Of a stretch of DNA of 64,000 nt, positions 10,940-23,004 are shown in pieces. A program made the translations under genes and the position numbers. The DNA is taken from contig MNCI01004792.1 of the NCBI GenBank assembly GCA_015680685.1, positions 646,558-710,557 of the forward strand, given 5' to 3'. Positions within the stretch are counted from its first letter, which is position 1; each line of letters begins with the position of its first letter. Source of the stretch: Gnetum montanum. Lineage: Eukaryota; Streptophyta; Gnetopsida; Gnetales; Gnetaceae. Below the pieces are notes generated by a model that was not told the DNA's origin, made no database searches, and saw only the letters and a list, made by a program, of their open reading frames with translations.

Positions 10940-11410
10940 ATATATATCTAGCTTAACCAGTCCAGAAAGACATTAAACTAGCAATAGTAGCATAGTTGTA
11001 ACTTTACCAGTCCAGAAAGACCTTAAACTAGCACCGGTCCAGAAAGACCTTAAACTAGCACCAGTCTGATAAGACCTTAAAATAGCAATCATAGCATAGT
11101 TGCAACTTTATCGGTCCAGAAAGACCTTAAACTAGCATCGGTCCGAAAATACCTTAAACTAGCAATCGTAGCATAGTTGTACTTTGGTGGTTCGAAAAGA
11201 CCCTAAACTAGCATTCCTAGCAAATAATTTCATTCTAGTTAATAGTCCAAAAAGACCTTAAACTAGAAGCTTTGATCTGGTACACATATGCGGTCTGCAA
11301 TGACGTTAAACAAGCAGTTTCACATTTTCAGATGAACCATTTTACATTTTTGTAGTTTTACATTTCCACGCCTTAGCAGTCTGCCATGACTTTAAACTGG
11401 AAAATTTTAA
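10940..11410 (+). repeat. Junction micro-hairpin array between accessory gene and pol, copy I
   Basis: About ten degenerate units of the form NGTC-six bases-GACN-TTAAACTAGCA. Examples are GGTCCAGAAAGACC TTAAACTAG and AGTCTGCCATGACT TTAAAC. The first stem base changes together with its partner. Confidence 0.8.
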
Positions 11411-11522
11411 TCTTTATATCATACTTCACTAGTTACATCTCATTGTTGTTTTGCAAATTTTTATTATATGGGATTACTGCCAATAGGTGCCTCTTAACCA
11501 AGCTTTCATCTCATCTTGGCAG

Positions 11523-14500
11523 GTTGAGCAAAAAATGGAAATCCATCATGATCTCTCCATGACTTTAGCTTTAGCAAGTCCACATGGCAAGCTCACAAGA
11601 CCATTGAACCTAGACCTAATTGACTAGGGGTCAACCACAGCCAGCACCATAGCATCGTTAGAAACATCCCTCGATTGGCCCGAGCATCTGGTCCGAACCC
11701 AAGATTTAGAGGCTAAGGATGTAACTGAGGATCCTCTTGTCGAGACGCTTGTGACCACATCCAAGGGGGTTGTAAAAACATTGAAGCTTAGTTCCCTCTT
11801 AGATGCCCAGACACATGAAGGTGTAGTCAAAATCCTACAAGATAACATTAAAGTTTTTACATGGTCATACAGCCACATGTTGGGTTTAGATCCAAAGCTG
11901 ATATAGCACAACATTGTCCTAGACCCGTGCATGAAGGTAGTCAAGCAGAAAGCTTGTAAGGTTAAATCAGAAATTCCATTGGCCGTAAGGGATGAAATCA
12001 CTAAGCTATATGAAGGTGGTTTCATTCGTGTAGTTGATTACTCATAATGGGTGTCCAACATCTTTGTGGTTTCCAAGAAAATGGGAGGAATACGAATTTA
12101 TATAGACTTCCAAGATTTGAACAAGGAAATGATCAAAGATGATTTTCCACTTCCAAGAATCGATCAACTCATCGACACCATGGCTGGTCATGCCCTGTTA
12201 TCCTTCATGGATGGTTTCTCTGGCTACAACCAAATTCGCATTAACCCAAAGCATCAGCTAACAACAACCTTCATGACCCCATGGGGGACCTTTTGTTACA
12301 CCATGATGCCTTTTAGGCTCAAGAACACCAGAGCAACCTACCAGCGAGCTATGATTTACATCTTTAGTGACTACATCCTAGAAATGCTAAACGACTATGT
12401 GGATGATATAGCAGTCAAGTCCAAGGAGGCTGCTAATCACCCACGCAATCTAGGGATAGTCTTCAAGTGTTGTCAAATGCATGATTTGTGCCTCAATCCT
12501 AAGAAGTGTGTCTTTGGGGTGAGAACTGGATTCATGTTAGGGTTCGTAGTATTAGAGGCTAGAATACGGATGGACCCTAACAAAGTTAAGGCCATCATCA
12601 ACCTGGCACCTCCTAAAAACCTTAAGGAATTACGTGGTTTTCAAGGTAGGGTACAATTCATCCGAAGGTTTATAGCAAAGTTAACTGACAAGTTACACTC
12701 CATGCAACATCTTCTAAAGAAAAGGGGTTAACTTTGAATGGACAACTCAATGCCAACAAGCCTTCGATGACTTGAAGAAGGAGCTTTTGCACCTCCCAAT
12801 TATGCATCCACCATAGAGGGATAAGCCTTTCTTCATCTACCTTGCCACGTCCGACATATCTATCCTAGCACTGTTATGTTAGAAATGAGATGATGGATCT
12901 AAGATACCAATGTATTATCTGAGTCATGCATTAATAGCGCATGAGGCAAAATACAAGGAAGTGAAGAGGAATTTCCTTGCCTTAGTATTTACATTAAAAA
13001 AGTGAAGGCATTACCTGTTTCGCAGTACAATTAACATCATTTGCAAAAGCAACATACTTTGGGATATCACTAACAACCTATATGAAAGTAGCAAGATAGC
13101 CCGAAGGAAAGCAATAACTGCAAAGTTCGACTTACACTATGTGACCCAACTGTCAACGAAGGGTCAAGCTATAGCGATCCAACTTATAGCCTCACCCGTT
13201 GACGACTAGGCAACCATAGATCCCAAATTCCTAGATGAATATGTTAGCACCATCAACGTTGTCCCATCGCATCTCAAAGCTACCCTACACTTCGATGATG
13301 TCTTGACCACGCGGGGAGGTGGTGTAGTTGCCATCATTACGTTTCCCTCTGGGGAAATGCACCCGTTTGCTTATCATTTTTCATTCCCCTACACTAACAA
13401 CGTGTTAGAGTATGAGGGGATACTCAAAGGCCTCTTAGCTTCCCAAACACTACACATACAACACCTAGCAAAAAGCCTGCTCAAATAGTTTGCAACTACG
13501 GATGTGCAACACATGCCATGTAACGAAAACACCGTAGCAGACACCTTAGCCACCCTAGCACTAGATATTCCACCACACTCATTTGCAAGTCTACCATCTT
13601 CGATTGTCGAAAGTACTGAGCCCATCACTCAAGTAGGACATGTGGCCTCTATTAGGGCTACAGATACCCAGGAGTGGTATGCCAACATTAAAGCCTATTT
13701 GTAGTACGAAGAACCCCCAAGCAGACTGACATCTACCCAAAGAGATGAAATTCGTAAGCATGCCCAGCAATATACACTCATGGGAAATGACACCCTATGC
13801 AAACGTTCCTATGACGGGATATTGCTAGCATGTGTGGATGAGAAGCAGGCGCGGAAGGTGGTTAATGAAGTACAGGAGGGACTGTGCGGTGGACACATAA
13901 CACCTAGGGCTATGGCTATGAAAATTAGACCCCTAGGGTACTACTGGCCCCATATGGAGTGTGATTTCTATCAAAGGTCAAGACATGTAACATGTGCCAG
14001 AGATATGAAAATCTCATACACATTCCACCTATGGAGCTACACCCAACGTAGATCATGTGGTCTTTCCAGTGATGGGGACTAGACCTCATAGGACCTTGCA
14101 GGGCATAGCTTCATTATCACTGCCACTGAGTATTTTACTAAGTGGATGAAAGCTATCCCCCTAAGGAAGAAGACATCTCAATAGGTTTTCCACTTCATAC
14201 TGGATAACATAGTAACAAGGTTTCGGCTTCCGATGACTATTGTAACCGACAATGGACCATAATTCAGTAGTATGGAAACCTAAACCTTTTGCAGCAATCT
14301 AGGCATCAGGAAATCATTCTCCTTCCCATATTACCTGTAGGCAAATGGGAAGGCAGAGGCTACAAATAAGTCCATCAGCAACTTGTTGAAGTGAATTCTT
14401 AATAACAGTAAGAGGTGGTGGCATGAGCAAATCCTCTATGTTCTATGGGCCAACAGGATGATATGCAGGACTGTGACAAGTAAGACTCCTTACAGTCTTG

Positions 14501-14898
14501 TTTACGGATTTGAAGCTGTGCTGCCTCTTGAGTTACAGGTACGATCACTTTGGATGATCCTTTTTGATATCGTGAGCAAAGTCCAGAATAACGAGTCGAG
14601 AATTATCGACCTCGACTGAATAGAGGAGGAGCGTGCACAAACGCTGAGTCGCATAGAGCGCTACCAGAGCAAGAAATGGCAAAAGCACCATGCAAAACCA
14701 TATCAATGGCCAATACAAAAGGGAGACCTCATCCTCAAAGCAGGCCATGAACATGTGAGAAAATTCTTAGCCAACTGGGAAGGCCCATACATGGTCACAA
14801 AAGCATTTGGGAATGGAGCCTTCAAGCTCGTAGACATGGATGAAAATGAGTTTAGGAACCCACTGAATCACTTGTACCTCAAGTCATACTACATCTAA
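11523..14898 (+). pseudogene. Copy I pol: RT, RNase H, archaeal-type RNase H, integrase (Tat lineage)
   Basis: The coding similarity begins right after a pyrimidine-rich CTTGGCAG that looks like a 3' splice site. Order: pre-RT region (LKLSSLLDAQ, FTWSYSHMLGLDP), RT in a 226-codon open frame 12051-12731 with SFMDGFSGYNQI, TPWGTFCYTMMPF and YVDD near 12395; Ty3-type RNase H (YYLSHAL...LALVFTLKK); a second RNase H (LHFDD, TNNVLEYEGILKGL) at about 13290-13560; integrase with an HHCC-type region near 13890-14010 and TDNGP near 14247; C-terminal tail ending SYYI. The two RNase H domains in series are the Tat-lineage signature. There are many stops (e.g. in YS*WVSN before RT, and C*K*DDGS in RNase H) and frameshifts in integrase, so it is dead. 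Confidence 0.9.
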
Positions 14899-14924
14899 GC
14901 ACATGGAGTAGACAAGCAACCATC

Positions 14925-15190
14925 CTCTATGACATAAAACTAGCAAAGGTGAGAAAATGTCCACTACGACGTTAAATTGGCACAGCTTCACCAACGTCTC
15001 CTATGATGTAAAACTAGCATGGACCATCTACTACGATGTAAAACTAGCAGAAAACATCCACTACGATGTAAAAATGGCACAACACATCCATTATGACATT
15101 AAACTAGCACATACGGTCTGTTGGGACCTTAAACCAGAAAACAGTCTACTGGGTACTTAAAACAGCACACGATCTACTAGGACCTTAAAC
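14925..15190 (+). repeat. Junction micro-hairpin array after pol, copy I
   Basis: Units such as CATCTACTACGATG TAAAACTAGC, CATCCACTACGATG TAAAA and GGTCTGTTGGGACC TTAAACC follow the pol stop. Stem pairs vary together (CATC/GATG, GGTC/GACC) with a 6-nt loop. Confidence 0.8.
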
Positions 15191-15734
15191 TGGGTTTGTG
15201 GCACGTCCCCAGCATGCATCTGCACCAAGTACACATCAAGCGAGTGTGCACATTGTCGATGCAGGATGGGACGTTGCAGTTCCAGAATGTAGTTCACGAT
15301 GCAATGGGAACGTGATCTCGAACATATGCAACGTCGCCACTCCTAGCACCTTGTTGATCCCCTGGAGATGTCATATGACATCTCAACGACTCTTCAGACC
15401 TATTGTCACCACGGCCCATTGCCCTGACAATAGTTCCCTAGTTAGTGCCTGCTGCTGGAGTTTCGGAAGTATTGTGGCCCAGCCACAATATTGTTACCCT
15501 CAGTCTCCCTGCCATTTTCTGGGCTCAAGTGATGTTTAGCTATGTGGTAGCTAATCCCATAGCTAAACTGAGAATGCATGCCTTTGGTAAGGATTCCAGA
15601 GCATCTGCACTCATAGCAACTCGCCGCTCCTTTGACACCAGCTCCTCCACGCTGATGCCACCAATGCCGTTGCTGGCCTTTCTTCTTTGGACACCAAGCA
15701 CCAGCAAAGGTGTCCAAGAGCTTCAACAACATTT
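15191..15734 (+). other. Conserved 3' non-coding segment with a 9-bp hairpin, copy I
   Basis: Non-coding, either 3' UTR or LTR start. It holds TATTGTGGC-CCA-GCCACAATA at 15470-15490, a perfect 9-bp stem with a 3-nt loop. The same hairpin occurs at 32228-32248 (perfect), 38615-38633 (8-bp stem) and 53685-53701 (7-bp stem) in the other copies. Confidence 0.6.
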
Positions 15735-17883
15735 GTAGTAAGCAAGACCTTTACCCTCATTTTGCATCATGGTCGTTTCTACTGGTTCAGTCTCTATTAC
15801 ATTTGTAGGATGTGACCAAAGGTATGTCTCACCACAACAAAAAATGCTACAATGTTGCGAAGTGATTGTTTGGATTACCTTGGCTACTTCAGAGTGCACA
15901 TCTTGTCCTACCATACAAGCTTCTTCCCTTTACCTTACTCCTTGCACCTACAATTTCCACTTTTTCCCCTCTTTCACAAGCTTTTTTCCAATGCCTGTTA
16001 AGCCCTTTTTTTTTCTCAATCGCAAAACCCATGACGTGCGTAATACATCTCGTCGCATGGGAAGCATCTGTAGGTAGGTTAACACCTCCACACAGATGTA
16101 ACACAACTCATCTGAGGAAAAGAACACCTATCCTGTAGCAAGGTTGTTCGCAAATGTAAATAGAAAAACAAAAAAAGGTAAAAGCATAAGAGAGCATGGC
16201 TAAAACAAATGGCACATAAGCCATTTTGCAATTTCCCTCTCCAAGAATTTCAACGAGAGGTTGAAGGTTAGCGAAAGTAAAGATGAAAATGTGAACAACC
16301 ACCTCATGAGCACTCTGATGAGGGACTCTACTAAGCCTCATCTTTATCCTTCTCTTGAACCTCCTTCCTCCATGAAACACCCTAAAAAGTCTGGGATCAT
16401 CCTAGCCTCACCAAGCTCTTGCAGTCCACACAGCACTTTGGCAGTTCATCGGGAGAAGAACATTCTGAGTCTAGGTTGGCCAACTTAGCAAATTTTATAC
16501 TTTGAGCATGGACAGGTCTTGTACCATCTTGTCCACCCAGAAAAGTAGCCTAAACATCTGGCAACCTACTTAGAAATAATGTGCAAAATCGGCGACAGCA
16601 TCCTAGATGCGCAAGAAACAATTCAGAAAGTTTTCTAAGTCACGAATCCTACTAAGCTATACTACACTATGTAGCATAGCAAGCTTCAAAAAACAATGGT
16701 AGAATGAAGTGCTACGCTATGCAATGTCACACAGCATAGCATAGCAACGTCTTCACTACCCACTCCCCTCCCCAAATTTCGAGTTCTGCAGTGATGTCCC
16801 TTTTCGAAAGGAAGCGGCAGACCATGTCTGCAGCTATGCTATGCTAAGCTACATGGCGTAGCAAGGCATAGCAATCCTATGGAAGAGACAGAAGGTAGTT
16901 CAAAAGGTGGAATCAACAAAGTTCAAAAAACTGGCATCATAGGAGAATGGGTTGCAAATTAGCAAAACTTTCGTGACTAAGGCCAGTTGCTACACTATGC
17001 TATGCTACGTAGTGTAGNTGAAAGTTTTGCTAATTTGCAACCCATTCTCCTATGATGCCAGTTTTTTGAACTTTGTTGATTCCACCTTTTGAACTACCTT
17101 CTGTCTCTTCCATAGGATTGCTATGCCTTGCTACGCCATGTAGCTTAGCATAGCATAGCTGCAGACATGGTCTGCCGCTTCCTTTCGAAAAGGGACATCA
17201 CTGCAGAACTCGAAATTTGGGGAGGGGAGTGGGTAGTGAAGTCGTTGCTATGCTATGCTGTGTGACATTGCATAGCGTAGCACTTCATTCTACCATTGTT
17301 TTTTGAAGCTTGCTATGCTACATAGTGTAGTATAGCTTAGTAGGATTCGTGACTTAGAAAACTTTCTGAATTGTTTCTTGCGCATCTAGGATGCTGTCGC
17401 CGATTTTGCACATTATTTCTAAGTAGGTTGCCAGATGTTTAGGCTACTTTTCTGGGTGGACAAGATGGTACAAGACCTGTCCATGCTCAAAGTATAAAAT
17501 TTGCTAAGTTGGCCAACCTAGACTCAGAATGTTCTTCTCCCGATGAACTGCCAAAGTGCTGTGTGGACTGCAAGAGCTTGGTGAGGCTAGGATGATCCCA
17601 GACTTTTTAGGGTGTTTCATGGAGGAAGGAGGTTCAAGAGAAGGATAAAGANAGTTTCTCCCTTACTTTATTTACCCGTAACCATCATCTCGCATTTCAC
17701 ACTATTTACATTGCAAAATGCTATATTGATGCCAATGTAAGTCCTTGTCTAATTGACTAGACCATTCAGGGCACCCCATGTCCACACACACCCAGCATGG
17801 CCCTCCTACGGATACAGGGTCGGAACTGTCGCATCTGCAGACCACCGACGTTCTTCCAGCCATCGACATTTTTGGTCACTACA
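15735..17883 (+). mobile_element. LTR A: shared by copies I (3') and II (5'); contains an assembly error
   Basis: The 3' end is well placed: the terminal GGTCACTACA at 17883 ends in the expected CA, is followed by 6 bases and then a primer-binding site, and matches the ends of LTRs B-F (GGTTGCTACA and variants). The 5' boundary is not resolved; I placed it by alignment with LTRs B, D and E and it may lie up to 500 bp further left. The interior is rich in GCTACGCTATGC/GCATAGCGTAGC palindromes. Positions 17018-17652 are a misplaced inverted contig (listed separately), so the true LTR is about 0.6 kb shorter than shown. Confidence 0.65.
16341..17651. repeat. 632-bp inverted duplicate bounded by single Ns (assembly artefact likely)
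   Basis: 16341-16972 and 17020-17651 are reverse complements over 632 bp with no indel and, by eye, a single substitution (GAAGAC versus GAAGTC near 17240). The right arm sits exactly between single Ns at 17018 and 17652. Everything else in this window is heavily diverged, so near-identity means either a very recent event or, more likely, the same contig placed twice. Confidence 0.9.
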
Positions 17884-17889
17884 ATTTTT

Positions 17890-17908
17890 TGGTGCTAGAA
17901 GGAGGGCC
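17890..17908 (+). promoter_or_regulatory. Primer-binding site of copy II
   Basis: TGGTGCTAGAAGGAGGGCC lies 6 bases after the LTR end. Copy III has TGGCACTAAAAGGAGGGCC at the equivalent minus-strand position (52642-52624). TGG pairs with a tRNA 3' CCA. I cannot assign the tRNA with confidence. Confidence 0.75.
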
Positions 17909-17959
17909 TTTTGGTGCCTTTTCCATGTGTCATGGTAGTTCTGTGAGCCTTCTACACCC

Positions 17960-18830
17960 TAATACATACGAGCGTAAATGTCACACCCTCTTGCGGTTGT
18001 TTGCGCTCTGAGCGGTGCAGACCAATCACCTCGACGGTTCCTCCGAAACCCTACAAAACACAAGGCCTCCAATCGTCGATTAACTAGCTCATTCTACGGT
18101 TGTCTTGCATGCATTCTGCATCTCATCTCATGTGGTACAAACTGGTCACCTCGATGGTCCCTTCGGGATCCTGTGAGACATAAAGCCTATCTGACTGCTA
18201 GTTAGCTTGCCCACCCTATAGTTGTCTTGCCTACATTCAGTACCCCATCTTATGTGGAACAGACCAGTCACCTCAACGGGCGCCTCAGGATCCTATAAGA
18301 CATAAAACCTAGTTGGTTGCTATTTAATTTTCTCATCTTATGGTAGTCTCGTATGCCTTCCACACCTCAGCTTGCATTAGCGTAGACTTGACACCCATTT
18401 GTAGTTGTTTACACGTCGTACGGTGTGGATCGGTCAGCTCGATGATTCCTTTGGAACCCTACAAGACAATAGGCCTTCTGATAGTGATTTAACCTACCTT
18501 CCCATTTTACAGTAGTCCTGCATGCATTCTACACCCCAACCAACATAAGTGAAAATGTGACAACCTTTGCGGTTGTTTGCGCCTTGTGTGGTGCAAGTCG
18601 GTCATCTCAATGGTCCCTCCAGGTTCCTGCGGGACATAAAGCATGCTTGATCGCTTGTCAACTGAACTTGCCTTACAATAGTCTTGCACGTGCTCTGTAC
18701 CTGATCATCCATTGGCATAAACATGACACCCTTTGCGGTTGTTTATGCTTTGTGTGGTATAGATCGGTCGCCTTGACAATTCCTCTGGAATCCGATAAGA
18801 CATAAAATCATCTTTTGTCATTTATTTTAA
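17960..18830 (+). repeat. Leader tandem repeats, copy II
   Basis: Six degenerate units, spaced about 117-168 bp, each carry a core like CGGTCACCTCGATGGTCCC, then a short stem-loop (GGTCCC-TTC-GGGATC), then GAGACATAAAGCC. Copy III has about four related units in its leader. They lie between primer-binding site and gag, where packaging or translation signals would be expected; that role is inference. Confidence 0.75.
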
Positions 18831-18874
18831 TCCTTCTGTTCTTTTGCATTTTTTGCATAATCACTTGCTTAGTA

Positions 18875-21330
18875 ATGGCTTCCATCACCACCGCGGTTGA
18901 TACCTTCAACATGGAGGTGCCCTTCATGGTCCAAGGCACTACCGGTGCTGAGCGATGGCTGAATCCAACGCAAGAAACACGTCGGTCTCTCAGAATCCAA
19001 AATCGAGGACATGAGGGACTCGCCCAGCAACACGAGTGTTATAGTTTTCTTTGTGCAAAAGTGTAGGCTAATTTGCCCTTGGATTTACATGAACTCAAAT
19101 AAAAATGTAGCTTTGAGTTCACTTACTACAATGAGGAGGAATTCGTTCCTACCCCATGCATTTCTCTACCTTTAACGCAAACATACCAAAGGATTCTAGA
19201 TTGACTAATCTAGTTGACTAGGCTTAGGAAACAACAAGACAAAGCATCCAACCAGGATGACGCCTTTCAAGATGGATAGGAGGAACTTGATTCCCAATCT
19301 AACGAGGGAGGTCATGCCAACCCCATTCTTGTCCCGTCTACCCAGTCCTTCTAGGCCAACCCACTATCTGTCACCACCCCTTTCTTCATCACACCTATGC
19401 TTCAGTAACCTACAACCGAAACTACAATGGGTAGTCATGCTACATTCCCCACTCATCATCACCCCTATTCCCTAGTTGCGCTCATAGCAATTGTGCCACC
19501 ACAAGCTGTTTATCAGCATGCTCCCACAGTGCGCAACACTCCTATCATGACTACCCTACCACATGTCCATACTGTACCTACTTTGCAACCACACATAACT
19601 CCTATATGATTCCTACGTATGCATCAATACCACCCACTGTGGTGGGCCTGGGCCCATCCACGTGGTGGACTCCGTTCGCTTCTTCGTCTATTCTACAACC
19701 ATTGTAGATGTCTCACTACATTCGCCCCTAGGCCTACTCAACCATGCAAATATTACATCCTGGCACGGGACCATGGTCTATCCCGCTGGTAATCCAAACG
19801 GCCTATTCAGAAACTCAACCTGCTATTACCACTCCGACAATACCACCCACAGGTGGTCGACAACCCAAATAGCACCTTTAGTGGGGGTGGCCCCAATGGC
19901 ACCGTCGATGGGTCAAATCGCCACCGCCACCATGCTACATGTGGGAGTTGCCTCTGTAGTTCCTCAGTCATCTACAATGTCTTCGGGTCTAGACCAAGTG
20001 TTTTAGCTCATCCAAACCCTAACTGAGAAAGTAAAACACCTCAAAGCTATTGGGTCTGATACGGTACAGGTAATGGACTTTTAGCAAGATGACCCTGTCA
20101 ACCCCATAATTCCTGCTCTAATATTACCACCCGGGATGTCCCTCCTGCACTTCATGAAGTACGATGGGGAAGGGGATCCCAATACACATCTACTCACTTT
20201 CTGGTCAGAGTGTTTGCTATTGCAACAGTGGCTTCATATGATCATTCACATCTTTGCCATGTTCATCCATTTCGACTTTGGAAGAACTCTTGACCCAGTT
20301 CATGACATGCTTCAAATATAAATTGAAGCCAGAAACCATGTTGGATCAACTGATGGGCATGAAATAAGACCCGCTAGAACCAGTCCAAAAATTCATTCAA
20401 CGTTGGGGCGTGACCCTTAACAAAATCCGTGAGCCCATTGCGGAGGCTCACTTGTTAGCCATCTTTAAAGGTGCGATGAATGATTTCATCAAGTCTAAAC
20501 TATATTACCTCGCTCCACGTTCACTTAGCCAAGCTTTCGCTTAGACGAAAAGCATACAAGACGCAATCAAGGTGAGCAAAGACTCAGCCTACATCACTTA
20601 CAAAAATAGCTTTGCAAAAAAGGATAAGGGTAAGGCCCCAACAACCATGGTGGCTATTGTGGTAACTAAGGTTAAGCCGAAACATAGCAATAGTGGAAGC
20701 AAGAATAACAAGAAACCATTCATACCTACGGCTGACTCTACGCCCAAATCGAGCCAAGCATCACAACTTGCTGCACTTGCACCTGAGACATATGCATATA
20801 CTAAATCCAACTTCGAGCACAAAGATCATTTGAAATACACCCCACTGCCTCTCAAACCTTCAGAACTCCTGAAGCAACTATTGGTATCAGGATACATCCA
20901 ACACAAGCAAATGTCAGAGGAAGAAAACATGAGACATCGGCGCTACTACGAGCTCCTTAGGAATTCCTCTTTGGCCCTGCCCAATGAGCCTCCAGTTCCT
21001 AGGGATTTCAGGCTAGATATATTTTGTGACTACCACCAATTATGTGTTCACACCATGAATTATTGTCTGTTGTTGCAGGATGACATCCAAAGATTAATCG
21101 ACCTAGAAAAGTTGGTGCTAGATGAAAGTAACCCAGTATGCCCTGAAAACCAATCCATGTATGTCTACATAGATCCCCTCAATGCTAATAATGTTAGTTA
21201 CATAATCAATGCGATCGATATTGACAATGATCCCATGCCACCATTCCAGCTGTTTGTGATCGTGTGCCTCAGTGTAGTGCACCAATACCACCTATGGCTG
21301 GTCCAAGCTTGCAGCTGCCCTTCATCCTAA
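18875..21330 (+). pseudogene. Copy II gag
   Basis: I chose ATG 18875 because copy III has the equivalent start at 51994; both begin MA-S-TTxVDTFN. A gag domain follows: MKYDGEGDPNTHL near 20154, then a region matching the plant retrotransposon gag family (FIQRWG...EPIAEAH...AMNDFIKSKL, about 20390-20500). The longest open stretch, 20572-21330 (252 codons), holds a basic Lys-rich segment and a zinc-binding-like C-D-Y-H...V-H-T-M-N-Y-C near 21027-21068. Gag forms the particle and binds element RNA. Stops are present (e.g. after FLCAKV near 19065), so no full-length product is possible. Confidence 0.8.
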
Positions 21331-21339
21331 AAGTCCCAC

Positions 21340-22649
21340 CACGAGCAACTACCTCTGCACCACCTGTTGCTGAGGCCACATGACCCCATCAGCTAACACC
21401 TCTAGCCCCATTCATCATTAGCTGGCCAACATCTTCAACAATCCCCATCCTGTTCAACAACATTAAACAACCTCCTCGTCCCACCAGGTGAGAAGCCCAC
21501 TTGGTGGGTGAGGCGTCGATGGGGAATATTGTTAAAAGTATCCCCAAGATTATGCCTTTGTCCCTTGTATTTACACCTTCATCACCAAAGATGAAGGTCG
21601 ACACAAATACAAACCCTGCATCACCTTGCCGACAAAGATCTGAACCTAGGTTCGAGGTTGTCTCTTCTTGAGAGATTCATCTTTTAGGATGAATCGAGGA
21701 GGAGGAAGGTGTCAAACAGGTAGGCGGCCAAGACTTCTTAGATGCCCTCACCCAGGTCCGGCAAGTCCTAAGGTAGAAAAATGCTACGTTGAGCTTGTAA
21801 AACCTAGTCATGACATCTTTACCGCACCACGAGGCTCTAGTCCGCATGTTAACGACGATTCCAGTCAATGAAAACATACCAGCGGAAGAGAAAGTGATCC
21901 ACTCAATCATACTCCCCTCTGTACCCAAGGAGTCCATGATACCTCAATTAGCTTTTAGCAGCAATACCATTAAGGAAGATCCTGAAGGGGGTCAAGTGAC
22001 TACGGTGCCTCTCATCATCATAATTCAGGTCAGCCAACACTAGATCCCAAGGGTACATGTTGATGATGGAGCTGCCACAAATGTCATTTCCTTCCCTATT
22101 ATAGATAAGTTGGGATTAGTTAACTAGATTAAACCAACGACAACGTCGTGTTTGTGGTCCTTCAATGGGGCACATGTCCTGGTGAAGGGCATAGTTCATG
22201 TAAACTTCGTAGTAGGGGACTAGTTCCCCATAGACACAACATTTTTCATAGTCAAAGAAATGCCTGGGTTTAACCTGATCTTGGAAAGATCATGGTTAGC
22301 ACAACTTAGGGCTGTCTCATTGCCTATACACCAAGAAATCCACTTACTGTACGTAGGTAGGGAGGTGATAATTCATGGTGATGGGGTGGTAATGCAAGAA
22401 ATTAGCAATGTAGGCATGGAACAGGATTCAGAAGTTATGACCTCTAAAGATGGAGCACCTATTCATGCATGCATTGATCATACAATAAAGGGATTGGTCC
22501 AACAAGCCGACCCTCAAATCAAAAATGCATGGGTTGAGTTGCCCTTCCAAGAGAAGGATAGTGATATGAACGAGGGCCCTGGCAAAATTCCTCAACCTTA
22601 TGTGCTGATCAATCCACAAAAGGTCAAGAGGCAGCTATGCATAGCATAG
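21340..22649 (+). pseudogene. Copy II gag-protease linker and aspartic protease
   Basis: After a poorly conserved linker, an open stretch from 21810 leads into a retropepsin-like domain: VDDGAATNVISFP near 22060 (family D-S/G-G-A, here D-D-G-A) and FNLILERSWLAQLRAV near 22266, equivalent to the LLGRPWL block of Tat proteases. The frame stays open to 22649 with LINPQKVKRQLCIA and then stops. At 22623 a GTCAAG word aligns with GTTAGG at the end of the copy III protease and could be the splice donor that joins to pol, but its phase does not match the pol acceptor in copy IV. Confidence 0.7.
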
Positions 22650-23004
22650 CAGCCTTACGACCTCCCACCCAGTTGCTATCTTTGCATATCCACCATTTCC
22701 TAGTCTCGTCAATGTGCCATTCTTTCGGCATGCTACGCCAACGGCCTAAAGTTTCCTAAAACTATCATTAGCACCTTTCACTATAACTTATTACGCAACG
22801 AACCCAAAATGGCCCGAAACTAGCAATGGCCCGAAATGGCCTAAAACTAGCATACGAGAGCATGAAAACTTTACATAACACATAAGTTAAATACAAAATT
22901 GGTTTCCTTTCAAATTTTTTTCATTCCATGCAAAATTTTTTCCTATTGGCAGTGTTTGTAAAATGTTCAAAATTTTAAAATTTTAAAAGAGGGGTCCCCT
23001 ACTA
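22650..23004. repeat. Protease/accessory junction region with remnants of the micro-hairpin repeat, copy II
   Basis: Contains GGCCCGAAATGGCC TAAAACTAGCA and weaker relatives near 22830-22860, then an AT-rich stretch forming the 3' UTR of the minus-strand accessory gene. Confidence 0.65.

Noticed and set aside
10940-11410. Short regularly repeated units, considered as CRISPR-like
   Set aside because: Units are degenerate, spacers are not unique sequences of constant length, and the context is a plant retrotransposon.
16341-17651. Large inverted repeat as a foldback (MITE-like) transposon
   Set aside because: The arm is bounded by assembly Ns and lies inside an LTR; a misplaced contig explains it better.
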